A DNA stretch of 64,000 bases from Cordylochernes scorpioides (GCA_030710605.1 CP092877.1:39694580-39758579), one strand, 5' to 3'; positions 35,983 to 46,957 are shown, counted from the first letter of the stretch. Notes: a model not told the origin generated them from the letters alone. Numbers and translations are program-made.

Positions 35983-38783
35983 CAGTGTCGGGCAACCTTT
36001 TTCGAGTTGCGGCGCACTAAGCTTAATTTCTTTTTTTCGCGGCGCACCTGTGGTTCTCACTATAAATTTCCTCGTAGGTAATTAAAATACAACAATAAAT
36101 ACTAGTAAAAATTTTAACATATATATCACATTTTATTAATTTTCAATATTAAATTAACATAATCAATGCGAGCATTGCGATTGGTTTTGAGAGCATATCA
36201 AATCAATACGGGGATCTACTTGTGAAAGACAAACGCGCATCTCCTCATCTATCATTTGAAGTCTTTCGCGCTTCTTAGACTTCATTTCTGTGAGTGTTGA
36301 AAAACCTTGCTCACACAGGTAGGAACTTCCAAATGGCAACAATGATTCGATGGCCGCATTACTAAGTTTAGGAAATTTGGAGTTTAAGCACAACCAAAAC
36401 TCAGATAGCTCCTTTTCAGTGAATAGTCTTTTGAAAACTAAATCGTTTTTTAAATCAATTAAGTTTTCTTGCATTTCTTCTTCCAGATGTTGAATTTCAC
36501 AGTGCATAAATGGGTTAACTACCCATTCCATCTTTTCAACGTCCAAGTAAGGAAAATATTTATCAAAAGAAGCGGATAGTAATGTCAAAGTTTCTTCGAC
36601 TTCTTTTTTTGATAATAGATTTTGATGGATTCTCTTGAACCATCGGAAAAGATGCAAAGTTTTCTTTAGCAATGTTTAAATTCATAAACTGAGTTTTTCC
36701 TTAAACGCTTTCAACTTGGTGGAGATAGTGATAATGTTCTCCTGAGCACCTTGCAAATTTAAATTAAGGCTGTTTAATTTGTCGAAAATATCACCCAAAA
36801 ATGAAACTCGTAACCACCAAACATCACTCATCATGAAAGGAAAATTAATCTCTTCGTTATCAATGAATGCCATTATTTCATTTTTCATTGAAATAAATCG
36901 ATTTAAAACTTTGCCTTTCGACAACCATCTGACTTCAGTATGAAACAATAAATTTTTATAATCAGAATCCATTGCTTCACAAAATGTTGAAAAAATTCTC
37001 GATCGAAGAGCATTTGATTTGATGTAATTGACTACTTTGACAACTTCATCTAGAGTTGTGACAAGGATGGGAGGAACCGACTTTGACACTAACATTTCTC
37101 TATGAATCATACAGTGAACAAATTTGATATTTGGATTTTTTTTTATGACATGTGCTATCAATCCCTTTCTTGAACCTTTCATAGCTGGAGCTCCATCCGT
37201 ACAGACGCTAACACAATTTTCCCATCTCAAGTTATACTTCATAACATTTTCATCAACTAATTCAAAAATGTCCGCACCAGTCGTTCTTTGTTTTAATTCT
37301 TTACAAAAAAAGTAGTTATTCACAATTTTTCCTGTATCGACGAACCTCAAAAATGCCAGCAATTGAGCTTTATTACTAATATCTGTGGTTTCATCAAGCT
37401 GTATAGCCCATTTTGTTTAATTTGCAACTCAATATCTTCTGACATATCTTCAATTCTTCTCGCAATAGTTTTTGATGATAGTGGAATTTTCGTAACCTTC
37501 TCCATAGCATCATTCGTTAACATACATCCAGCCACAATTTTTAAAGCAGGCAAGATAATTTCCTCTGCTTCCGCGTGAGCTTTCTTCTTTCGAGCGATGA
37601 GTTGAGCTATCATGTAACTAGCTGTTTGAGCTTCATCTGAGGTGGTCATAAATTTCTTGAATTTTTTTGATTGCTTTTGAAAACTTGATCGTATATTTTC
37701 AAAGTAGCTTATTAGATTGTTCATCTGCTCCCGATGATTTGTCTCAATATGTCGAAGTAGTTTACTTGGCACCATTGTTTCGTTGCTGAGGGTTTTTTGG
37801 CAAATTAAGCAAAACGGCAGTGATGGATCATTAACAGATGGTATAAATCCATATTTGAGATAATCTTCAACGTATTTTCTCTTATTTCCAGTTGATTTTA
37901 CTATTTTCTTATCTTCTTTATTTTCGTTTTGATTTTGTTTATCACTGGCACACCTTCTCTAATTAGAAATCTCTCCATCTAGTTTTGAGAGAATTTAGAA
38001 AAAAACACACAAATATAATAATAAAATGTTTAAATAAAGTTACCTTGAGTTAAAAGTGAGTGAGAATTTCGTAACAAAAATATTTTTTTCCTTTTTTAAC
38101 CAACAGATTTTACGGTGTACAAAACTTATTGTGTGAATGTGTGTGTGTTTTACAACATGCAAAAAAAAATGAAGAATTACTACAGCAATACTTTGACGAA
38201 AACTCCGAATAAATTTTTTAAATAAATTTATAAATTTTTTTTGTTTTCTTTTTTTTTAAGCTTTGTAGCTTTGAGTCTCTATTAATAAACAGCTGTGACA
38301 AAGATTGTAAATGACGGTTAAGTTTGGTCATATTATTTTAAAAATTAGGTATTTTCCCGCAGTATGTATTCAACTTTATTAAATAAAGTTGTTTTCGCGG
38401 ATTGTTTTTTTTTTTAACTTATGATTTTAAATAGGTACGTACCTATTTGCATTTTTATTTTTTAATAATGGCACGTGCCAGTTATGTACGTCAAGATTAT
38501 GTACATACGTTTTAAGAAATATAAAATTATGCAAACTGTTGTAATTATAATACCAAAATAAGTTTTATATAAAATGAAATTTGCTTTTTTTTAAATTTCA
38601 TTTTTTATATGAAAATTTTTGAAAAAAATTATTAAAATTGAATAAAAATTATAAAAAATATTTTTTGAAACATTATTTTTAAATTTAACCAAAAGTTCTA
38701 AATACCTACAAAAATGTTCGCGGCACACCTAGAATTCTTCGCGGCACACCAGTGTGCCACGGCACACCGGTTGCCCGACACTG
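35983..38783 (-). mobile_element. hAT transposon, copy 2 (opposite orientation)
   Basis: Same ends as copy 1 but reversed, with its own 8-bp duplication GTCTATAC (35975-35982, 38784-38791). Length 2801 bp and nearly identical to copy 1. It lies only 273 bases from it within the same Copia gene. Confidence 0.95.
36163..37978 (-). pseudogene. hAT transposase copy 2, broken
   Basis: Same domain order as copy 1. It keeps the base that copy 1 lost (LSNETMVPSKL reads through) but shares the other frame breaks: after the first MERFLIR codons, at the LDETTD block, at the KLSL stop and in the seven-A run. Amino-acid differences from copy 1 are few (for example RFV for RFF, RIF for RNF). Shared lesions mean both copies came from an already defective source and were moved by transposase supplied elsewhere. 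Confidence 0.9.
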
Positions 38784-39917
38784 GTCTATACAATGAAATG
38801 TAAACAGGCTTACATATTACTTGCAATATATGTAGATGATTGCTTAATCTGCAGTGTAAATAAACAACATTTAGATGATATAGTACAGTACTTAAATTCC
38901 AATTTTGAAATAAAAACTTTTACTGCCGATTATTTCCTTGGCCTACAAATATATCGAGATAGAACAACTAAAATGTTATTTATACATCAAGCCTCATACA
39001 TTGAAAGAACACTTGAACATTACAACCTTCTTGAAATTAAGTTACAATCTGTACCTTCTGATCCTTACTCAAAACTAACAAAAGAGATGTGCCCAAAGGA
39101 TAATCAGGAAATTGAAGAAATGAACAAGATTCCATACAGACAGACAATTGGTAGTTTAATGTACCTCATGACTGGAACTAGACCTGATATTGCCTACGCA
39201 GTCAGCAGGGTTAGCCAATTTATGAACAACCCAGGATCTTCACATTGGACCGCAGTAAAGAAAATATTTGGATGCTTAAAAGCTACGAAAAACATCGGTA
39301 TTTGTTTTGGTGGGAGTTCCTGCACTACATCTCTGATAGGTTTTTCCGATGCTGATTTTGCTGGAGACCTAGACACAAGAAAATCAACCACCGGATATGT
39401 GTTCATGTTGAATAATGGACCTATTTCTTGCAGTCAAAAACAGAATTGTGTGTCTCTGTCAACAACAGAATCTGAATATAGTGCAGCTTCCAAAGCAAAG
39501 AAAGAAGCAATTTGGCTGAGACAACTTCTACGCAAGCTACATCAAGAACAAGTAAAGCCTACAACAATTTTTTGCGACAATCAAAGCTGCATAAGACTTG
39601 TTCACAACCCAGAATACCACAAAAGAACTAAACTTATTGATATTTCGTATCACTTTATCAGAGATCATTTTCAAAAACATGCAATTGACCTTCTTTATGT
39701 CTGCTCCAATGATCAAGCTGCAGACATATTTACGAAAGCTCTACCTCCAGAAAGGTATAGAAGACTAAGAAGCCAACTTGGACTGTTTGAAAAAAACAAA
39801 GTGCTCGTTAGGTGGGAGTGTTGGAGGAGTAACTCGCACGTCGGCTGTTGCTTAGCAACGGCCACTTCCCCCAGACATCACGTGACCTGGCGCCACGCCG
39901 GCCGTACCTGTATATAG
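38784..39917 (+). pseudogene. Copia RT C-terminus and RNase H
   Basis: Open from AIYVDDCLICSVN (catalytic YVDD near 38830) through TADYFLGLQI, TGTRPDIAYAVSRVSQF and RNase H (FSDADFAGDLDTRKSTTGYV, STTESEYSA, HIRDH-like SYHFIRDHF, DIFTKALP). The frame has no stop before the LTR and runs about 33 codons into the 3' LTR before TAG. Well preserved, but cut off from the rest of pol. Confidence 0.9.
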
Positions 39918-40047
39918 GTTTCAGTTTGCCTTGTTGTCTGCCCCTACGCTTGCCTTTGTTAACTCTCTTTGTTCCTTGTCATCTTAATATAATATTATTG
40001 ATAATTAAACAATACTTTTCTGAGATCCAGCCTCTGATTCTCTTACA
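39819..40047 (+). repeat. 3' LTR of Copia element 1
   Basis: 229 bp, about four differences from the 5' LTR, followed by GTTTC. Confidence 0.93.
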
Positions 40048-40831
40048 GTTTCTGGTATAAATTTTCACTTTCTGAAGATTTCGGACTTATTAGTCTTTCG
40101 ATGAGAGTACCATATTAACTAGATTTCAGCGTTTAGTTCAGTTAATGTGATACTCCGGTTGAAAGGTTGATAAGTCTAAAAACTTCAGAAAATAAACTAA
40201 ACAATAAAATTAGCCCCGGAAGCATTATATAGATATTTATCTAAGTCATGAACCATAAAGTATAGATTTGCGAATTTAACTCAATTAATTAATGTTGATC
40301 AAGTGTGTGTGTGTGTGTGTTGTGTGAATAGAATCAATGTTTTATGCGTGCTATGGATGTTTTTCAAAGATCACGTTAACCACAAATAGTAATCAATGAA
40401 GTTGAATCTTTGATATCCATGTTAAACATGTATCGAAGACTATTATAAATATTTGGTTATTTTATTGTGTACACAGGACTATGGAAGTTATAAGTTATAT
40501 TTGCATATTTAGAATAATTTATTCTGTTGTTTTAAAATGTTGTCTTTGGATTTTTACACGGCACTTCACTTAAAATATCATTTTGCTTACAATGTAAACA
40601 CCTTGTACAGAATGTGATGTAATTGTTTAAAGATAAAAACTCACCAAATGTGGATAATGAGGGGGGAATGGCGGTTATTTCCAAGATCTTAGAGAGAGAT
40701 ACACTAGAATATCTCGTTAAAACTTCTTCTAATATTTGAATGTAAAACATAATATAAAAGAAGACAATAATATTTTCAAAAATATAATCTAACACCATAA
40801 TATAGATTCTGAGCTCTGTTTTTATGGTAAC

Positions 40832-41053
40832 TGTGGTGTTTTGCATAACAATAGTTATGTTTTAGATAAATTGTCGAGATATGCAAATAAGGTTTTGCAT
40901 AGTGTTTGTTTGTTTGTATGTTAATTATTTTTATGTATATATATGTATCATTAAATTGTAAATATGCAGTCATATTAGTGTTATGAGGCCAATAAAGGTT
41001 TTATCTTTAACTTAGTGGATCTCGGTGACCTGGAGTAGTGTAGAGACACAACA
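40832..41053 (+). repeat. 5' LTR of the captured-gene retroelement
   Basis: 222 bp with an aataaagg signal near 40991; differs from the 3' LTR by a single-base gap (gaggcc/gagcc) and about one substitution. Confidence 0.93.
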
Positions 41054-41081
41054 GTGGCGACGAAGGAAAAGTAAGCGAACA

Positions 41082-42581
41082 ATGATGAATATTGAACAGT
41101 TCAACCCAAACAATGGAAATGAAATCTCAAGTTATTTAGAACGCTTTGAATCCTATTGCATAGCGAATGATATAGTAAAGATCGTTAAAAAGAAGGCAAC
41201 ATTTTTCTCGCTATACGGAAGAGAAACGTATAATATAATACGGACGTTGACCTCTCCCAAGAATCCATTGGAAACAGAATGGGAGGAGATAGTAGCAGGG
41301 ATAAAAAAATACTTTGATCCGACGCCAAATATAATAGTGCAGCGTTTTAAATTTGCGAAAAGGCTTCAAATGCCAAATGAAACAATATCTGAATTTATAA
41401 CAGCTCTAAAGAAAATTGCCGAGAAGTGTGAATTCCCTGATTTGGAGGATAGGTTGCGTGATGCCCTGGTATGCGGTATTCTAAACGGGGAGATACAATC
41501 AATGCTGTTAATGAACAGTATGCTAACATTTAAAGTGGCTCAAGATATGGCATTGGCACATGAGGCTGCGGTAAAGAACGTTGCAGAAATTAAAGATGGA
41601 AAACCTCAGGAAGAAATGAATGTAATGGGAAGAGCTGTTAAGGTGAGACGGAGGAATGAGAAGATTTTTAAATGTTTCCGCTGTGGATACACAAATCACA
41701 GAGAAGAGCAATGTTTCTTTAAAGATAAAAGATGTTTTAAATGCCAGAAGTTAGGGCATATATCTAGGGTCTGTAAGAACGGGAACTGGAGGAGCGATCG
41801 TAATAATTGCTCGATAGATGAGGAGGCGGAGGCAACTAATGGCCTTTTTAATATAAATCAAGTGAAGGACACAAGTAACATGCGGAATTATATGGTAAAA
41901 GTACGGACTAGCGGTCGAGATATGAATATGCTCATTGACTCAGGAACAAGAAAAAATATTATTTCTGAGAAGACGTATATAGAAACTTGGGTGAAGTCAG
42001 AAAGGCCTAGAATAGAGAAGGATTCTACCAAGTTGGTGCAATGGAACAGACAGAGGTTATCCATTCTGGGTAAAATAAAAGCCGACGTAAAAGTGAACAA
42101 AAGAAGTATCACAATGGAATTGCTTGTGATCGAAGGTCCGGGCCCAAATCTGATTGGAAGGGAGGCGTTTTACCAGATTGGAATTGGTCTTGAATGGATA
42201 AGTTATGGCGACAGTGTATGTCAAATCAATGAGGTAATGAATGGAAATGGAATGGCCGCGGCTATGAATGGAAACGGCAATGGAATGGCTGCTTATATGA
42301 ATGGTAATGGAATGGCTGCAATGATGAATGGAAACGGAGGCAAATACGCCAATGGAATGATGAGCGGAGCTAATGGAATGGGCGCGGGTTACATGAACGG
42401 TGGGGAGGACATGTACAGTGAGGGTGACGGGCTGAGCGTGTACGGCAACCCCGGCGTGGACTTCCCACTTTTCGCCTCGGTGCCCGAGACCAGCTTCCAA
42501 TGCGGACAACAGGAGCTTCCTGGATACTATGCCGATCAGGAGGGACCCACCAAGGCTGGAGGAAACACCTGGGCCAAGTAG
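41082..42581 (+). CDS. Gag-protease fused in frame to a chitin-binding-protein-like segment
   Basis: One open frame of 499 residues from the ATG at 41082. Residues 1-190 form a Gag capsid-like region (MMNIEQFNPNNGNEI, then YFDPTPNIIVQRFKF). Two zinc knuckles follow, CFRCGYTNHREEQC and CFKCQKLGHISRVC (about 210-250). A retropepsin-like block comes next (NMLIDSGTRKNIIS, IGREAFYQIGIGLEW). After CQINEV (about 42235) the protein changes character: about 60 residues of MNGNGMAA-type repeats, then GNPGVDFPLFASVPETSFQC and LPGYYADQE, then a short tail to the stop. The latter resembles the start of arthropod type-2 chitin-binding domains. Base composition also shifts to clearly GC-rich. I infer host gene capture. 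Confidence 0.85.
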   Translation: MMNIEQFNPNNGNEISSYLERFESYCIANDIVKIVKKKATFFSLYGRETYNIIRTLTSPKNPLETEWEEIVAGIKKYFDPTPNIIVQRFKFAKRLQMPNETISEFITALKKIAEKCEFPDLEDRLRDALVCGILNGEIQSMLLMNSMLTFKVAQDMALAHEAAVKNVAEIKDGKPQEEMNVMGRAVKVRRRNEKIFKCFRCGYTNHREEQCFFKDKRCFKCQKLGHISRVCKNGNWRSDRNNCSIDEEAEATNGLFNINQVKDTSNMRNYMVKVRTSGRDMNMLIDSGTRKNIISEKTYIETWVKSERPRIEKDSTKLVQWNRQRLSILGKIKADVKVNKRSITMELLVIEGPGPNLIGREAFYQIGIGLEWISYGDSVCQINEVMNGNGMAAAMNGNGNGMAAYMNGNGMAAMMNGNGGKYANGMMSGANGMGAGYMNGGEDMYSEGDGLSVYGNPGVDFPLFASVPETSFQCGQQELPGYYADQEGPTKAGGNTWAK

Positions 42582-42647
42582 ACCAATAAGAAACCGGAGA
42601 CTCCCCGAATACTTAAAAGATTGTGTAACAAATTGGGGGTGAGAAGA
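42582..42647 (+). pseudogene. remnant of the pol C-terminus
   Basis: Directly after the stop, translation gives RPIRNRRLPEYLKDCVTNWG, the kind of ending seen on Gypsy polyproteins. It shows that the captured segment replaced the middle of pol rather than being added to its end. Confidence 0.55.
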
Positions 42648-42868
42648 TGTGGTGTTTTGCATAACAATAGTTATGTTTTAGATAAATTGTCGAGATATGC
42701 AAATAAGGTTTTTCATAGTGTTTGTTTGTTTGTATGTTAATTATTTTTATGTATATATATGTATCATTAAATTGTAAATATGCAGTCATATTAGTGTTAT
42801 GAGCCAATAAAGGTTTTATCTTTAACTTAGTGGATCTCGGTGACCTGGAGTAGTGTAGAGACACAACA
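42648..42868 (+). repeat. 3' LTR of the captured-gene retroelement
   Basis: 221 bp; matches 40832-41053. Confidence 0.93.
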
Positions 42869-44881
42869 GTAACAATAAAATAAACTCTTTAATGTCTAAA
42901 AGGAATAACATTGAAAGTGAATGGTTAGACATGCTTTGTTATTTTATTAAGAGTATGCTTCTTAAAAGTATTGAGTTCATATTCCTTCAAAGAAGGAAAT
43001 TCGCAGTTTTTTTATACATTAACTTAGACTAAAAATACATTTATTGAAAACAATGCTATTTTCAAACCATAGATGGTATTTATAAAAACTTTCACTTTTT
43101 TACTCATTAATGCCTTCTAAAGAAAAATCATGCCAAGAGAGAAGAAAAAATAATTATTCTTAAAAAAAAAGCCTGCGATATAGACAAAAGTTTTTGAGCC
43201 ATAAAGCTTACATTTCTGCAACAACTCAAATCCAGATGATAAAAATACCACTACACCAGTCATGGAAAAACCAGCTTGAACCTTTCCAGTTTCGAGCTAC
43301 TAAACACGATAATTGAGAGCAACTTCAGAATAATAAAAATCAACTCAATATAATTAATCCATAGAAAGCGACATATATTCAAAATTATAAAAAGAATTAT
43401 AAAACAGGTGACTTATAAAATTACAGAATTTGAAATACCAGATTAATTCTTGACTTCAGGTTTGGGGAAATGTCATTGCTAAAAAGGCAGGAAATTTGCA
43501 CGGGAATAGGGCAATATCTTCAGAATTGCATGTTTCTATTTTTTATGGCACAAGAATTTGTCCCAAGGATTTTCCATATATCAGAATTTCTTTATTTCTC
43601 ATGAGTTCCAGTAGATAGAATGATCATGGCCAAGTCTCCTAGAAGTAGAAGAGCAAACATTCGTTTCGAAACATTTAAAAAATAATTTTTATAAATAATT
43701 AATGATTAATATGAAAATTATTTTTAAAATAATCTTAATTTAAACCATAAGGACGCCATCATTAATATAAGTACTCGTTTTATAAATATTATGGTTGTTT
43801 CCATTTAGAGCAAACCTAGGAATTTTAGATACTCTACCTATGTAGAACCTTACCTCTTCTACTTGAGAGACTACTTATATAGAAGTGGGACTACTGGTCT
43901 TCCCTATGAACAGTTTAAAACGTCGTGTAAGGGGGTTATGTAAAGTAAACGCGATCTCGAAAAAATGTGTTTAATATGAATAAAAATAAACATTCATTTC
44001 TTTCCATTAGCACCTTTGAGGTCTACACAATTTGAGGTTCCTGAGTCGTTATACAGTTTTATAAAAATTTTCGCCGATAGTGTCAAAATAGGTTATCGCC
44101 CGCGCACAGCATATATGAAGTCACTTTTACTCAAAAAGCGATGACGCCCTGGGCCATTTTTAGGGTTGGGTAAGTGGTGGTAACCTCTAATAGTAGTCCA
44201 TCCGCCTTTAGAAGCCATTAAAACTTTGAAGGCAAGTGAATGCCTTCGCCTAATTAGAATGGAGTAGGGGACTTATCTCTCTTGGGGACTCCACCTGGCT
44301 TAACCGCTTTAGGGTATGTCCACCATGTGAAAAGGCCGATAGGAACTCTCCCTTCCTAAGAGATGAGATATTATAGTGAGTTATTCCCTAAACCTCCAGT
44401 ACGATGGAAGATAACACAAGGTAAAGAATTTAAAAAAAAAATGCTATAAGAGAGAGAGAGAGAGATAAATAAAAGGTAGTGATATAGTATTTTTCACCCA
44501 TTGAATATAGACATGGTGGAATTTGGAGTGTAGATGAAAAGAAAAAATGATATATATATATAAATATAAAGCATATATTGGATTTGAATTTATTAAACGG
44601 CCAATATTTCTAGGGGCAACACGCCTCTCTTTATCAAGGCTTTTGATTTAAACTAAATCACGTGGGCATGTGATCCACTCACGCTATACAAGATCAAAGT
44701 AAGAAACTATCTGATGAAAAATTCACTGTATATAAAATATATGTACAATGGTTATATTTAATAATAATTAAAAGAGTATACAATTAAATAACCATTTGAT
44801 TGAATAAATGAAAAGATTGATAAATATTAGAAAATAAAAATGAGTAGGGATTATGATTCAATATGTTGTGTTGATAAATAT

Positions 44882-45133
44882 TGTAGCGTAGAAATCAAGC
44901 CTTGAAATATCCTAAGATGTAAAAGTATTTATTGATGACGTCACAGCGACGAGTCGACAATTATTAACAGGTCAGCCAAAAACTATTTACAGCTAGAGAA
45001 TCTTAAGCAAGCAAGCAAAGAAATATTTTAAAGATGATTTCACAAATACAGATTAATATATATTTTTATAATCTGTTGAATATATTTTCATTGAATAATA
45101 TTAAATTAAATAATAAATTATTTCTTCGTCACA
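44882..45133 (-). repeat. 3' LTR of the gag-only element
   Basis: 252 bp, matching 46631-46882. Confidence 0.93.
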
Positions 45134-45392
45134 TAGCCTCCTCCTATAGAGAGCATCGACCCGATGCTCAGCAGGAGACTTACGTCGTCAGTCTTAAGAA
45201 CTAGTACTATGGCCAGGGATATTTTCAGGTGACTGCGGTGGATGTCTTCTTTCAGTTGAGATATCTTCTTCATGAGGACTTGGTAGGTCTATGTTTACGT
45301 CAAGGTAGCTTTTTTCTCATTTCTACTGTGGTCGGTAAGGGGGTATTTTATAACTTTGCGGCCTCACCTCCAATGTGGTCTATCATCTAGTT

Positions 45393-46556
45393 TTAATGGC
45401 GGGGTGTCCAGCTAGATCTTCTAGCAAGTGAGAAATGTTGTCTGTTTCGACCGCGATATGAAGTAGGGCTTCGGTAGCGAGTGAAAGTTTTCCTCGATGA
45501 TTCGTCATTGGGGTCCTGAGATTCAGCTCGAGAGTTGTAGGATACCATTGCGTCTTGCTTTCTTTGGAAATAGTCATTTCTCCTTTCCTCATTGTGTCTC
45601 TTCCTGTCACGGCAATAGCGGACGACGTGACCTGGGCGTCCGCAGTAGAAACAGATTGGCCTTCCCTCAGTTGTACGCCAATCATTGGTGTCGCGTCTTC
45701 CTCCTTGTTTTGGGTATCTAGGTTCAGGGTGCGGTCTTATCGTTTCGGCCTCATATCTAGTATTTAAAAACTGTCGGGGTCTTTCCTTTTGAGGGGGACT
45801 TCTCCTAGACTTTGAGATTGGCGCCAGGGTTCTTCCAATCTCCTTCTTTACAATTTCTTCGATTGTAGCATTTTTTGGTTCCTCCCGAGGAGAGCCTAAT
45901 GCCCGCTGTACCTCCTCACGAACAATTTGCCTAATCATAGATGACAGATCTTCTCCGTCATCCTGGTCACAGAGAGCGGCTACATTTGGTAGGCGCTCGT
46001 ACCTGGTTGGGGTAACTCGCCTACAACGGAGCGCTTCGACACGGCGACATTCTGTAATGAATTGCTCAGTGCTCTGTACATCCCTCGGTAGGAGTGCTTG
46101 ATAGAGCTCCTCAGCTATCCCCTTCATGAGGTGGGAGATTTTATCTTCCTCGCTCATTTGAGGATCAACCTCTTTGCACAAGCACAGGACATCCTGGATG
46201 TAATATTCGGTACTTTCACCTTTTAATTGTGCCCGTGTTTTAAGTTTCTTATCCGCTTGCAATTTTGAATTTTCTCTTTTTCCGAACACATTCTCTAATT
46301 GAGATGTGAATTCCTTCCAAGTCTGTATGCTTTCTTCGTTGTTCTCAAACCATTTGAGAGCAGTTCCAGACAGATAAAAATAAACTTTAGTAAGACAAAG
46401 GGTTTCGTCCCAATAGTTGTACCTTGCCACACGTGCATACCCTTTTAACCATTTTTGGAGATCTTCACCATCCTCCCCGGAGAAAATGGAAGGGTTCCTT
46501 GGCAGATGTTGAACAACGTAGTTGCTTTCCTGAGTACCTTCCTTCTTTACATTCAT
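45393..46556 (-). CDS. gag: Gag protein of the gag-only element
   Basis: An intact frame of 387 residues starting MNVKKEGTQESNYVVQHL. A retrotransposon capsid-like region (FSGEDGEDLQKWLKGYARV, YFYLSGTALKWFENN, YYIQDVLCLCKEVDP) spans about residues 25-190. An acidic/basic linker leads to one zinc knuckle CFYCGRPGHVVRYC (about residue 310) and an arginine-rich tail. No protease, RT or integrase is present in any frame inside the element. It would have to be copied by enzymes from a related Gypsy element. The knuckle resembles that of the Gypsy Gag at 17175-18323 (CFKCNKPGHVARYC), a possible helper family. Confidence 0.85.
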   Translation of the reverse strand: MNVKKEGTQESNYVVQHLPRNPSIFSGEDGEDLQKWLKGYARVARYNYWDETLCLTKVYFYLSGTALKWFENNEESIQTWKEFTSQLENVFGKRENSKLQADKKLKTRAQLKGESTEYYIQDVLCLCKEVDPQMSEEDKISHLMKGIAEELYQALLPRDVQSTEQFITECRRVEALRCRRVTPTRYERLPNVAALCDQDDGEDLSSMIRQIVREEVQRALGSPREEPKNATIEEIVKKEIGRTLAPISKSRRSPPQKERPRQFLNTRYEAETIRPHPEPRYPKQGGRRDTNDWRTTEGRPICFYCGRPGHVVRYCRDRKRHNEERRNDYFQRKQDAMVSYNSRAESQDPNDESSRKTFTRYRSPTSYRGRNRQHFSLARRSSWTPRH

Positions 46557-46630
46557 AGAAGTTTCTTCTGGTTCAACAGAATCAATTTTTTGTATTTCTT
46601 AATGGGTATCGGTCCAGTCTCTCCACCAGT

Positions 46631-46882
46631 TGTAACGTAGAAATCAAGCCTTGAAATATCCTAAGATGTAAAAGTATTTATTGATGACGTCACAGCGACG
46701 AGTCGACAATTATTAACAGGTCAGCCCAAAACTATTTACAGCTAGAGAATCTTAAGCAAGCAAGCAAAGAAATATTTTAAAGATGATTTCACAAATACAG
46801 ATTAATATATATTTTTATAATCTGTTGAATATATTTTCATTGAATAATATCAAATTAAATAATAAATTATTTCTTCGTCACA
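46631..46882 (-). repeat. 5' LTR of the gag-only element
   Basis: 252 bp, followed by ATAT. Confidence 0.93.
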
Positions 46883-46957
46883 ATATAAATAAAAATATAT
46901 TACAAGTATAAATATATGCAAAAATAATAAAAAAAATAAAAATAATAATTAAATAAT

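Larger units (their letters stand above)
30011..40047 (+). mobile_element. Copia-type LTR retrotransposon carrying two hAT insertions
   Basis: 229-bp LTRs (30011-30239 and 39819-40047) start tgttggaggagtaactcg and end tctcttaca. The target duplication is GTTTC (30006-30010, 40048-40052), and R-unit copy 3 shows the empty site. I count four differences between the LTRs. The primer-binding region tggcattagagc follows the 5' LTR and ggtgggag precedes the 3' LTR. Two hAT elements split the RT gene. Confidence 0.95.
40832..42868 (+). mobile_element. LTR retroelement with Gag-protease and a captured host gene fragment
   Basis: LTRs of 222 and 221 bp (40832-41053, 42648-42868) start tgtggtgttttgcataac and end gacacaaca. 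The target duplication is GTAAC (40827-40831, 42869-42873); R-unit copy 3 has the empty site near 25675. After the 5' LTR, gtggcgacgaagg is primer-binding-like; gggggtgagaaga before the 3' LTR is the polypurine tract. The internal part is only 1.6 kb: one ORF and a remnant of the pol C-terminus. RT, RNase H and integrase are gone. Confidence 0.95.
29756..44562 (+). repeat. R-unit copy 4 (interrupted)
   Basis: Host segments are 29756-30010, 40048-40831 and 42869-44562. Joined, they follow copy 3 closely up to the TA run. Between them lie the Copia element with its two hAT insertions and the captured-gene LTR element. A mariner relic like that of copy 3 is at about 44017-44235 on the minus strand. 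GT runs near 40302-40321. No intact gene of its own. Confidence 0.75.
44882..46882 (-). mobile_element. gag-only LTR retroelement inside the left Penelope arm
   Basis: 252-bp LTRs (44882-45133, 46631-46882) begin tgtarcgtagaaatcaagcc and end cttcgtcaca, with about three differences. The target duplication is ATAT (44878-44881, 46883-46886). The equivalent site in the right Penelope arm, near 50325, is empty. On the minus strand a tggtggagagactgg primer-binding-like site follows the 5' LTR, and aggaggaggc precedes the 3' LTR. The 1.5 kb inside encodes Gag only. Confidence 0.93.

Noticed and set aside
38754-38791. Upstream extension of the Copia RNase H frame into the hAT end (starting MPRHTGCPT)
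   Set aside because: Those first codons are hAT terminal sequence read through by chance; the Copia sequence starts at the target duplication at 38784.
42057-42662. 201-codon minus-strand frame with HSISIH-type repeats
   Set aside because: It is the reverse shadow of the Met-Asn-Gly repeats in the Gag-protease fusion gene.
44700-44760. ctgatgaaa in the Penelope-like tail (minus-arm side near 44713, mirrored near 50480) as a possible hammerhead
   Set aside because: No following stem II and GAAA box, and no closing stem I; only the first core block is present.
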